Source: Paludibacteraceae bacterium (GTDB lineage: Bacteria > Bacteroidota > Bacteroidia > Bacteroidales > Paludibacteraceae). Taken from it: a stretch of 6,742 bases of DNA. The position numbers and the translations under genes were made by a program. Positions 1-5,975 of the stretch are shown in pieces (the first letter of the stretch is position 1; each line of letters opens with the position of its first letter). The notes under the pieces were generated by a model that saw only the letters and a list, made by a program, of their open reading frames with translations, was not told where the DNA came from and did no database searches. The DNA is taken from assembly GCA_947445425.1 (NCBI GenBank), contig CANFFA010000131.1, positions 1-6,742 of the forward strand, in the 5' to 3' direction.

Positions 1-269
1 AAAGCATTGTCTATGCTTTTCAAATCAGCGGCTTCACCTTTGCAATGTTGCGAAAGTGGTTTGCTTGTTCCCCCTTTGTCTTTGTTGACCGCTAAACTTC
101 GGTAGCCACTTGAAATATTAATCTCATGCCCAAACAAATCTCGTAATGGCTGGAGAACGTTCTTGCATAGCTCCGACATCGCCAAGATGTCCGATTTCTG
201 AGGGATGTTCGGAAAATTCGAAGTTGTTTTGCAAAACGCTTCGAGGGTGAAATTTTTACTGAGGTTCAT
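1..269 (-). CDS. M15-family peptidase endolysin, N-terminal part (cut by window edge)
   Basis: This gene encodes the phage lysis enzyme, expected to cut peptide bonds in host peptidoglycan once the holin has opened the inner membrane. It is not a full ORF in the window: it starts at the ATG at 269-267 and 89 codons are visible before the left edge. The start (MNLSKNFTLEAFCKT) and the 'LQPLRDLFG' and 'ISSGYRS' blocks (about residues 39-58) match the usual opening of the Peptidase_M15_3 / D-Ala-D-Ala carboxypeptidase-like family. The zinc-binding signature S-x-H-x-x-G-x-A-x-D is complete: S73, H75, G78, A80 and D82. The second zinc-ligand region lies outside the window. From family size I infer that roughly 50-70 residues are missing. 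The start overlaps the holin gene's 3' end by 14 bases, which suggests coupled translation of the two lysis genes. The family call is secure; the exact bond cut is not. Confidence 0.93.
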   Translation of the reverse strand, partial: MNLSKNFTLEAFCKTTSNFPNIPQKSDILAMSELCKNVLQPLRDLFGHEINISSGYRSLAVNKDKGGTSKPLSQHCKGEAADLKSIDNA

Positions 270-759
270 TTTTCTTCGCAATTAGTTGGGTGATAGATTT
301 TATTTTATCGTCCCCCAATGTATTTATGATGTCAAGGGCCATATTGAGTAGCTCGGGTGAAACCATCTCCTTTCCACTGCCTTTGTCCAGGTTTTCTTTT
401 ACGGATATGGCTTCAATAATAAGGATTACGAGTACTCCGAGTAAGGAGAATATCGGAATTCTGAACATCCCAAGTATGGGAAGAATGTCACTGAGAGTTG
501 AAAGGTAGCTGAGAACAAAATCAAAAAGCAGTCCGACAAAAAGTAGCATGATGTATTGGAGGTTCTTTTTAATGGTTTGGCGCAAGCCTTTGGAAGTTGT
601 TTTGAAACTTCCGAGTCGCTTGCTGGCATCAATCCCCGTTTTTAAGTCTACAATGGAGGCAATAAAAACGATGATCCAAAGTAAAAAGACGATGGCCAAT
701 TTTAGAAAGAAAGTGGGCATGTCCCCGGCGAGTAGCGAGGGGATGAAAAGTAATTGCAT
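256..759 (-). CDS. Phage holin family protein
   Basis: A 167-residue membrane protein predicted to act as the holin: it gathers in the inner membrane during infection and permeabilises it at a set time so the endolysin can reach the cell wall. Hydrophobic segments lie at about residues 14-37, 68-88 and 92-118; the last may be two short segments. A basic stretch (about 46-66, rich in K and R) lies between the first two. 'DLKTGIDASKRLG' followed by 'TSKGLRQT' after the first membrane segment is typical of the phage_holin_4 / toxin-secretion-lysis-holin group. The charged tail (about 120-167, ending AKKNEPQ) is probably cytoplasmic. The neighbour supports the call: an endolysin starts inside its 3' end. 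The ATG is preceded by AAACCCAAAACA, with no Shine-Dalgarno sequence, as is usual in Bacteroidota. ATG at codon 14 is a possible second start, as in dual-start holins, but nothing else supports that. Confidence 0.85.
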   Translation of the reverse strand: MQLLFIPSLLAGDMPTFFLKLAIVFLLWIIVFIASIVDLKTGIDASKRLGSFKTTSKGLRQTIKKNLQYIMLLFVGLLFDFVLSYLSTLSDILPILGMFRIPIFSLLGVLVILIIEAISVKENLDKGSGKEMVSPELLNMALDIINTLGDDKIKSITQLIAKKNEPQ

Positions 760-771
760 TGTTTTGGGTTT

Positions 772-1110
772 TTAAAATCTGATTTGTATTTGGTCTTCGT
801 TCACTCGGCAGTTCAATAGGCCATGTACTAGGGCATTGCTGCCATCAATGGCAATCACGCAATCAATGAATTGATAGACATCACCCTCTTTTAGAACGGG
901 TTTGTTCCCTTCATAAATTGCCGAAACAACGTCCTTTTCCTCTCCGTTTATCGGGACTTCGGATTGCTGCTTTATCATTTCTGATAGGGCTAGTCTCTTT
1001 TCTTTGTCCTCCTCCTTTTGACTATATCGAATGGTCAATTGCTCCTCAGTTAGAATCACTGTTCTAACTTCCATCCACTGGTTTTCTACTGTTGCTCTGA
1101 TGTTTTTCAT
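772..1110 (-). CDS. Hypothetical phage protein, 112 residues, between beta-helix spike and holin
   Basis: I do not recognise this protein. It has no signal peptide or membrane segment and is probably soluble. Residues 15-65 are strongly charged and rich in Glu and Lys ('YSQKEEDKEKRLALSEMIKQQ', about 29-49, probably helical). The C-terminal part (about 70-112) alternates hydrophobic and polar residues ('VYQFIDCVIAIDG', 'LVHGLLNCRV') and ends in an aromatic residue, as expected for a small beta-rich fold. It is coding: codon usage and composition match the neighbours, and it lies 12 bases ahead of the holin and 43 bases after the spike gene in one operon. Its A-rich leader (CAAACAAATAAA) resembles that of the spike gene. 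Candidate roles from position are a fibre-associated or chaperone protein, or a lysis accessory protein; the sequence does not choose between them. Confidence 0.8.
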   Translation of the reverse strand: MKNIRATVENQWMEVRTVILTEEQLTIRYSQKEEDKEKRLALSEMIKQQSEVPINGEEKDVVSAIYEGNKPVLKEGDVYQFIDCVIAIDGSNALVHGLLNCRVNEDQIQIRF

Positions 1111-1134
1111 CTTGTAATTTTATTTGTTTGATTG
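1111..1134 (-). promoter_or_regulatory. A-rich translation leader of the 112-residue gene
   Basis: The minus-strand leader reads CAATCAAACAAATAAAATTA and then CAAG before the ATG. There is no Shine-Dalgarno sequence. An almost identical core (TCAAACAATAAA) lies before the spike gene (2187-2168), and ACAATAAAAATC before the tail-fibre gene (2793-2782). Bacteroidota genes commonly start translation from A-rich, unstructured leaders, so these are probably the ribosome-entry signals of the operon's internal genes. Confidence 0.5.
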
Positions 1135-1153
1135 TTTTTTTTAATTGTTATTC

Positions 1154-2167
1154 TCACCCTTGGTTATTTGCATTGTCGTTGCCATCAACACAATACCTTG
1201 TTTTGCCACTGCCTGAAACAGCTGTAAATGTGTTCTTTGTTCCATCCACCACTACGCCATTTACATCAATGATGCAGTGAAAAACTTTACCGCTGAGTTC
1301 GGTATTTCCGAAACTTCCTGCTCCTCCCACGCAGTGAAAGGCTTTTCCACTGAATTGTGCTCCATTGCCCTGGTACATTCCGCCAAAGGAGTAATGACTG
1401 GCTACACAATGATACGCCCTGCCACTGAACCTTTTTCCATGCGAAAAGCACTGTATACCACCCACGCATTTGTAAAATATACCGCTTACATTTGCTGCAC
1501 CGCCAAAACACATATTTCCACCAATGCAATTGTGAAAAGTGCCCGTTGCCGTGTACTCCTCGGATTGGTCATAACTTCCGCCGAAACTCCAACCTGTTCG
1601 ATTCGATGGATTTCCAACGGCACAATCTCGGAAAATACCGCTTGCTATTCCGCCATTTCCACCGCCAAAGCTGTATGCACCCGATAGGCAGCCAATAAAA
1701 GTGCCACTTGCCACACAACCCGAACCAAAGGAGGCATCCAAGGCTTTGCAGTTAATGAAAGTGCCCGATACGGTTCCCGAACTATACCCAAAACTTTGTG
1801 CTCCGGCTGCACAATTTTCACAAATGAGGTTTATTTGATTGTCGCCAATCTGAAATTTACCTGTTCCTAAATTAATCCCTTTCAAATAGACATTATTGGC
1901 TGTCACATTGATTTTGTCAATCAGTACATCGGCAGCACCTGTGATGGATACAATGTCGATATAATCGGCATCCACAAGAAATGGGTAACTGAAAGTGTAT
2001 TTGCCGGGGGCAACAATGACAGAAATTCTGTTGGTTATGCTAGGTGCTTTTTGCTTTGCCATGTTATAGGCCGATTGCAAATTCGTTCCGTTCACACTCG
2101 TTGATTGATTGCTGTTTACGAAAACGTAATTTGAACCTTTGGAGATGGTTAAATCTGTTAGTTTCAT
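1154..2167 (-). CDS. Predicted right-handed beta-helix tail spike/fibre protein with Cys/Phe-rich repeats
   Basis: A 337-residue protein expected to be an exposed tail or host-recognition component. Residues about 15-60 (a segment with 'NLQSAYNMAKQKA' and then 'IVAPGKYTFSYPF') resemble the entry of pectate-lyase-like helices, where a 'V-x-P-G-x-Y' turn opens the solenoid; plain hydrophobic rungs continue to about residue 114. Residues 115-298 then carry eight repeats of about 20 residues plus a degenerate ninth, each of the form [T/I/K]-F-x-x-C-x-x-x-x-x-[S/C]-F-G, ending in [S/T]-G. Two repeats are lengthened (178-209 and 250-274). There are 14 Cys in all, so regular stacks of Cys and Phe inside the solenoid are likely. 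The C-terminus (about 305-337) is a non-repeat cap. No catalytic residues of known glycan lyases could be assigned, so enzymatic spike versus passive fibre stays open. The role comes from its place between tail-fibre and lysis genes. The ATG follows an A-rich leader 17 bases after the upstream stop. Confidence 0.82.
   Translation of the reverse strand: MKLTDLTISKGSNYVFVNSNQSTSVNGTNLQSAYNMAKQKAPSITNRISVIVAPGKYTFSYPFLVDADYIDIVSITGAADVLIDKINVTANNVYLKGINLGTGKFQIGDNQINLICENCAAGAQSFGYSSGTVSGTFINCKALDASFGSGCVASGTFIGCLSGAYSFGGGNGGIASGIFRDCAVGNPSNRTGWSFGGSYDQSEEYTATGTFHNCIGGNMCFGGAANVSGIFYKCVGGIQCFSHGKRFSGRAYHCVASHYSFGGMYQGNGAQFSGKAFHCVGGAGSFGNTELSGKVFHCIIDVNGVVVDGTKNTFTAVSGSGKTRYCVDGNDNANNQG
1274..1825 (-). 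repeat. Eight imperfect ~60-base coding repeats plus a degenerate ninth (beta-helix rungs)
   Basis: This stretch encodes residues 115-298 of the spike protein. Unit boundaries by residue are about 115-135, 136-155, 156-177, 178-209, 210-229, 230-249, 250-274, 275-293 and a decayed ninth from 294. The conserved columns are Phe, then Cys three residues later, then S/C-F-G six residues after the Cys, then S/T-G at the unit end. Repeats are visible at the protein level, but the DNA copies have diverged, so recent slippage expansion is unlikely. Confidence 0.85.
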
Positions 2168-2184
2168 ATTGATTTATTGTTTGA

Positions 2185-2781
2185 TTAATAGGTGATTAAG
2201 TTGTTGAATTCATCAAAAATGAAATTGCCAATTTCATCCATCACATAGCGGTATAAATAGCTGGATTGAAACTCATTGGTAATAATCGGATTTTCGTTGT
2301 CATCGAGAATGATTTCAAATTCATCTGTCAAGAGGAATTGATTCATAAAGATTTCTAAACCGAATGTCCTGGCATTTATCTCCGTGATGATTTTCAATAT
2401 TGCATCATCGGCAATGAAAGTATTTTGGGCTGTCTTGACTGCTTCTGCTTTGATAGCATTTTTGCTGTCATAAGCAGCCCTTTCAATTACCATTTGGTCT
2501 GCATAATTACTGTTGGAGATGAAGCGGTAAAACTCCTCGCCACTCACGGCAGAATTCACTATGGCTTTGTCTTGGGCAGTAAAATCAAGCGTGGAAAGTC
2601 CTTTTCCAGGGACTTTCGTAACGAGGTTTGCTATTTCGGAGGATTTGGCATAAGGCAAATCTTCCACGTTTGCGTACACCGTTTCGCCGGTATCGTTTTT
2701 TCCTATCAGTAGTTTGTCTTTATTGCCAACGGCATGACCAATTTTTGGAATATCTTCTGAAGGGAATCTTTTCTTTGCCAT
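2185..2781 (-). CDS. Phage tail-fibre-type protein with KGLST-DFT-DK motif
   Basis: A 198-residue protein, probably a structural piece of the tail tip or fibre. Residues 1-45 include a lysine-rich start and 'LLIGKNDTGETVYANVEDLP', resembling the opening of fibre proteins that list output or attachment segments. Residues 60-76 (KGLSTLDFTAQDKAIVN) match a motif common in tail-fibre and receptor-binding proteins of many phages ('GLST.D(F/Y)T..(D/E)K..'). Residues 95-135 are Ala/Lys-rich and probably helical. The C-terminal 40 residues are acidic and hold 8-residue units of the form x-D-E-x-x-N-x-I: DDNENPII, MDEIGNFI and FDEFNNLI. It follows the upstream tail gene by 5 bases and precedes the beta-helix spike by 17 bases, so it may join the spike to the baseplate. 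That joining role is inference from gene order. Confidence 0.75.
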   Translation of the reverse strand: MAKKRFPSEDIPKIGHAVGNKDKLLIGKNDTGETVYANVEDLPYAKSSEIANLVTKVPGKGLSTLDFTAQDKAIVNSAVSGEEFYRFISNSNYADQMVIERAAYDSKNAIKAEAVKTAQNTFIADDAILKIITEINARTFGLEIFMNQFLLTDEFEIILDDNENPIITNEFQSSYLYRYVMDEIGNFIFDEFNNLITY

Positions 2782-2786
2782 GATTT

Positions 2787-3923
2787 TTATTGTATTAGAA
2801 TGTCAGCTTCAGTGGAAGTTGAAATCTCTTCTCCGTTGTTATTTGCCAAAAGATTGAAATTTGCCTCCTCCATTATCGGGCTGTAATTGGTATCACTGTC
2901 CAATAGCTCAATGGTCACATTGATGCTTGTGGGTTCAGCCTTTGTATTTACAAATGCACTTGTTGATGAACTTACACCGGCAGCATAGTTTACACCGCTC
3001 ACTTGAAAATAGACTTGGTCACTTTGCAGCATATCCAAAAGAAAGAGCCGCTCGTCATCGGTTTTGTAGCCGAGTTCAGCCGTATATATACTGCTCAATT
3101 CTTTGCGTTGTGGTTTTTTTACGAAGTCCAGAATCGATAGATCGAATTCCGCTATTTTTGGTTTTTCATCAAATTTGGGTGTAAACTCAATTTCCCCCTC
3201 AATTGAGATACTTTCCCATGCTCCCCATGAATTTCTAAACATAAGGGCGTAATCACTTTTTTGTTTGGATTCAGTGATAAGAATTGAACAGGCGTAGCCG
3301 TTGTCTGAATGAATCTCAAATTCTGATACCCATTTGTTCAAATCCGTAACCGCTTTCATGCGTAAAGTTGGCAGATAAAGCCACGTTAAACTGTCCGTTA
3401 TATTGGCACTGTGGTCATAAGTTGCCAAAGTCACACCGTCCACTTTTACATAAAGCTTATGCCCTTTGGCGTAGTAGAAAAGCCAGCCCAATTCGTTTTC
3501 GGGGATGCAGATTTGATTTCCATTCGTACGAGTGGTAAGGAAAAAGTTTTCATTCGTGTTTTTTAATTTCGTTGAAAAAATGCTCTCTGTGTTCAATTGC
3601 CTGTACAATAGCTTACTGATTCCACCGCCGTAGACATCGAAATAAGTACCACCATACTCCATATTTGATGCATTGACAAGCGCAATGTAGTAGCGTTTTA
3701 CTCCTGCTTCTGAGCGCAATTGGCTAAAGAGTGAGGAGATATTTACCTCCACCCAATTGAACTCATCGGGCTGATAGCCGATACCGCTAAAGATGGGCTT
3801 TGTCAAATTCCCTGCTTCATAGATTCTATACTGTGCCGACTGGTCCAATCGTGGTGAAAGTGAAATCCGAATCGGGTTTCCCGCCAAATACCTTTCCTGT
3901 ATAATGATTTCACTTTGTGGCAT
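2787..3923 (-). CDS. Tail/baseplate structural protein (Bacteroidota phage type)
   Basis: A 378-residue soluble protein with no signal peptide or membrane segment and a predominantly beta pattern. Residues 10-65 read as a beta-sandwich-like start ('GNPIRISLSPRLDQSAQYRI', then an acidic turn and 'WVEVNISSLFSQL'). Residues 226-242 ('YALMFRNSWGAWESISI') match a '(F/L)-x-N-x-(W/F)-G-x-x-E-(S/T)' block that I recognise from tail proteins of Bacteroides-type prophages. The last 30 residues are a polar tail. It lies directly downstream of the hub-like protein and a small unknown gene, which fits a baseplate or distal-tail protein. The ATG overlaps the upstream TGA as TGATG, so translation is probably coupled. 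No enzymatic motif was found. 'Tail structural' is well supported by context; the exact position in the tail is not. Confidence 0.75.
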   Translation of the reverse strand: MPQSEIIIQERYLAGNPIRISLSPRLDQSAQYRIYEAGNLTKPIFSGIGYQPDEFNWVEVNISSLFSQLRSEAGVKRYYIALVNASNMEYGGTYFDVYGGGISKLLYRQLNTESIFSTKLKNTNENFFLTTRTNGNQICIPENELGWLFYYAKGHKLYVKVDGVTLATYDHSANITDSLTWLYLPTLRMKAVTDLNKWVSEFEIHSDNGYACSILITESKQKSDYALMFRNSWGAWESISIEGEIEFTPKFDEKPKIAEFDLSILDFVKKPQRKELSSIYTAELGYKTDDERLFLLDMLQSDQVYFQVSGVNYAAGVSSSTSAFVNTKAEPTSINVTIELLDSDTNYSPIMEEANFNLLANNNGEEISTSTEADILIQ

Positions 3924-4147
3924 CAGTTGTAGAATCTTTTGGCAATTTGATTGTAGATTTTTATCTCGGGTGTAAAAAGTGAAAGGAACTCGTTTCGTTC
4001 CTCACTTGGCTCGCTTATGAAGCTCACAAAACTTTCCATACTCAAAAACGGCAGCTCTCTCCAATTCTGATAGGCCGCCAGTGCGGCGTTCATATCGTAA
4101 AATTGGGGAGCAAGCAGGGGCGTATTTGGGGTGCTGTGGAGAATCAT
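3923..4147 (-). CDS. Small hypothetical phage protein, 74 residues
   Basis: An unrecognised protein in the tail operon. The longest reading starts at ATG 4162 (79 residues), but I prefer ATG 4147 (MILHSTPNTPLLAPQFYD). The five upstream codons lie inside a promoter-like -7 box (TACTTTTG), which ends four bases before this ATG. The visible protein has a Pro-rich start (7-15), an Ala/Leu helix-like stretch around 'MNAALAAYQNW', an acidic middle with 'SEPSEERNEFLSL', and a basic C-terminus (IKIYNQIAKRFYN). No membrane segment or signal peptide is clear. It is coding: its stop overlaps the next gene's start as TGATG, and it sits in the compact tail operon. A role in folding or assembling the hub or the following structural protein is possible, but only by position. 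Confidence 0.72.
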   Translation of the reverse strand: MILHSTPNTPLLAPQFYDMNAALAAYQNWRELPFLSMESFVSFISEPSEERNEFLSLFTPEIKIYNQIAKRFYN

Positions 4148-4186
4148 AGTGCAAAAGTACATGAGTCGAAAGGGGGATAAAAGGAC
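4145..4186 (-). promoter_or_regulatory. Predicted Bacteroidota-type promoter giving a leaderless transcript
   Basis: On the minus strand, GTCCTTT (4186-4180) lies in the -33 position. After exactly 20 bases comes TACTTTTG (4159-4152), a perfect match to the Bacteroidota -7 element TAnnTTTG. ATG 4147 follows four bases later, so transcription would start at or next to that ATG. The -33 element is weak (TTTT instead of TTTG). The same layout occurs upstream of the hub-like gene, which strengthens the case. It would give the genes from 4147 downward a supply of mRNA independent of the hub gene. Confidence 0.45.
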
Positions 4187-4211
4187 AGACCACTATTCCA
4201 CAAAAGGGGAT

Positions 4212-5975
4212 TTATTGATAGCTTCGCAGAGTCCGTAACTTCATTTTTTGAATATCCTTTTTCCCCAATTTTTGCACAATACTTTCAATCATTACTTTCT
4301 GACCTTGTAAAATTTTAGGAGTAGAAAAATTGAGAGTTTCCAGGACTTGGTCGGGAATATTCATTTCCACTTCTATGGGAATGTTGGAGTTTAAGCGGAA
4401 GGATTTGTAAGCACTGTAAAATGAGTCTATATCAGGATGCAAGTCAATGTATTGCATTGCTGTATAAAATATAGGGTAGCCAAAAACATTGGGTGGAACA
4501 ACATAATAAAATGATGAATTAGTATGACTATCAATTGTCATAATTTGCACCAAATTAGAGGCTTTTTGCTCCTCGGTGATGGTCTTTCCGGCTATTACTA
4601 CCGAGGTGTTTTTGTGAATGATGTCGGTAATTTGCAGTAAGTACAAAGTCAAATCAACATAGTAATAAGCCGAACCGGCTGAGTTTTTAAACAGCTTGCT
4701 CATTTTTGTATTGATTCTGTTCAAAAATTCAAATTCCAATAGCTCTGTTTTGGTTTGGGCTTCGTTGGTGGAGCTGACATTGTCTGATTTGTATTTTACG
4801 ACCACGGTTGTAAAATCGGGCGTTCCCAATTTGGGTGAGCTGACCAAGTAGTTTGATAGGTCCAAATCGGCATGGATGGTTAGTTTTTCATTGTAGGAGT
4901 TGAAAGTAACCGTTTTAGTAAACTCATTGATAATGAATTTACCTGCAAACATTTTTTCTGTTTTGTCGATAAATTCCTTGATGGAGATTTCGGGAATAAG
5001 TTGAACGAATTTGAGTGTTCCACTACAAATTGTATCGGCAACATTGTTAATCAGACACATTTTGTTTTCAAAAACATCACATACCAATTGGATGGCGAAT
5101 GTGTCCAAAGTGTAGCCATTGAAAATGGTCTCAAGCACATACCGCAATTTCAAAAACGGTGTCATGCCATAGCCAATGGGAAGTGTTATTTCTGCACCAT
5201 CTTCTACAATCTTCTGTGTATGTTCGCCTTGCAGTATGGTGAGTGAAACCTGACAGGCCTCCATGTCATCACTCATGGTATGTGCAGGAAGTACATTTTC
5301 GGGTAGTTCCGATTCAAAAGCGTTTAGGATTAGTTTTTCGGTACTATTTACCCATTCATTTTTCGGGGTATAGGTGGTTTTGGTACCGATTACGAAATTG
5401 ATTACATTTCCCTCCTCGTCTCGTAGAATATAGCCCTCTTCATCCACCCTTGTTTCTATAATGTCCTCATCATGATGGGTAACACCGGTAATTCTTTCTC
5501 GTCTCCAAACATACTCCTGCGTTGTTTCAATTTGTGCAACGCAAAAAATGGCGGTGTCACTTGGATGAAAGAATTCTGTTTTTAGTAAATCAATCAGTCC
5601 TTGTGCGGTACTTTTAATGACCGGCCAAGCGAGTGCACTCAGCATTTTGTCTCCCACACGGCTGTAAAAATCTCCCGTTCCCAAATAGAGTGTAACCGAA
5701 ATGCCATCCGTTTCATCTGCGGTATGGATTGCCATATTGCAGGGGCGAACAAACAGCCCGTCACTAACCAGTACCTCCATTTCGGAAATGGGCTTGTAGT
5801 AGTTGTCAAGGCGGTTGCTGTAGCCAATCAGCTGCATATTGTGTGGTGTTCCTGGCAAAGTGAGTGGCGTGGTTTGTTCACCTACGTCACTGAGCAGCAC
5901 ATTGTAACGGGTGAGTTCTGCTTCAAAGTCAGCGGGAAGTTGGAAGTCGATGGAGGTTTTGGTTTGTATTCTCAT
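4212..5975 (-). CDS. Baseplate hub-like phage tail protein (Bacteroidota type)
   Basis: A protein of about 587 residues, the largest gene here, predicted to form part of the tail tip or baseplate hub. The open frame reaches a GTG at 5993, but I choose the ATG at 5975 because the GTG lies inside the terminator hairpin. Counting from the ATG, residues 34-60 hold 'EQTTPLTLPGTPHNMQLIG' followed by 'YSNRLDNY', the '(T)LPxT-x-N-x-x-x-(L)G-x-x-x-R' block typical of these proteins. Residues about 273-364 hold the conserved core: 'FLKLRYVLETIFNGY', 'LINNVADT', 'LIPEISIKEFIDKTEKMF', then a 'KTVTFNSYNEKL' strand. The C-terminus ('PKILQGQKVMIESIV', then 'LRTLRSY') matches the usual 'LL-x-G-x-K' and 'TLR-x-Y' ending. 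An acidic insert at 177-192 contains two x-D-E-E-G units. I recognise the set from Bacteroidota prophage tail modules, where it follows the tape measure; that gene is not visible here. Analogy to T4 gp27 or Mu gp44 is inference. Confidence 0.82.
   Translation of the reverse strand: MRIQTKTSIDFQLPADFEAELTRYNVLLSDVGEQTTPLTLPGTPHNMQLIGYSNRLDNYYKPISEMEVLVSDGLFVRPCNMAIHTADETDGISVTLYLGTGDFYSRVGDKMLSALAWPVIKSTAQGLIDLLKTEFFHPSDTAIFCVAQIETTQEYVWRRERITGVTHHDEDIIETRVDEEGYILRDEEGNVINFVIGTKTTYTPKNEWVNSTEKLILNAFESELPENVLPAHTMSDDMEACQVSLTILQGEHTQKIVEDGAEITLPIGYGMTPFLKLRYVLETIFNGYTLDTFAIQLVCDVFENKMCLINNVADTICSGTLKFVQLIPEISIKEFIDKTEKMFAGKFIINEFTKTVTFNSYNEKLTIHADLDLSNYLVSSPKLGTPDFTTVVVKYKSDNVSSTNEAQTKTELLEFEFLNRINTKMSKLFKNSAGSAYYYVDLTLYLLQITDIIHKNTSVVIAGKTITEEQKASNLVQIMTIDSHTNSSFYYVVPPNVFGYPIFYTAMQYIDLHPDIDSFYSAYKSFRLNSNIPIEVEMNIPDQVLETLNFSTPKILQGQKVMIESIVQKLGKKDIQKMKLRTLRSYQ

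Noticed and set aside
290..775. Two plus-strand open frames opposite the holin
   Set aside because: The minus-strand frame has clear holin features; these are reverse-complement shadows.
1111..1153. Terminator after the beta-helix gene, suggested by a run of eight As/Ts
   Set aside because: There is no stem-forming inverted repeat before the run, and on the transcribed strand it is As, not Ts.
1287..1529. Second minus-strand frame inside the beta-helix gene
   Set aside because: Trp/Arg-rich product from an alternative frame of the repeats, with no start signal; typical out-of-frame artefact.
1277..1687. 136-codon plus-strand open frame opposite the beta-helix gene
   Set aside because: It is a shadow of the repeated, stop-poor coding sequence on the minus strand; it has no supporting context and encodes a Ser/Thr/Cys-rich protein with no recognisable domain.
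1154..2167. Target of a diversity-generating retroelement in the spike
   Set aside because: No reverse transcriptase, template repeat or near-identical duplicated segment with adenine-biased changes is visible in the window.
4002..4193. 63-codon minus-strand frame overlapping the 74-residue gene
   Set aside because: It crosses the predicted promoter, its product looks random, and the alternative frame has the TGATG link to the next gene.
4163..4211. Terminator or operator in the gap after the hub-like gene
   Set aside because: The repeated C/T-rich words here (ATCCCC, TCCTTTT) are direct, not inverted, so no hairpin forms.
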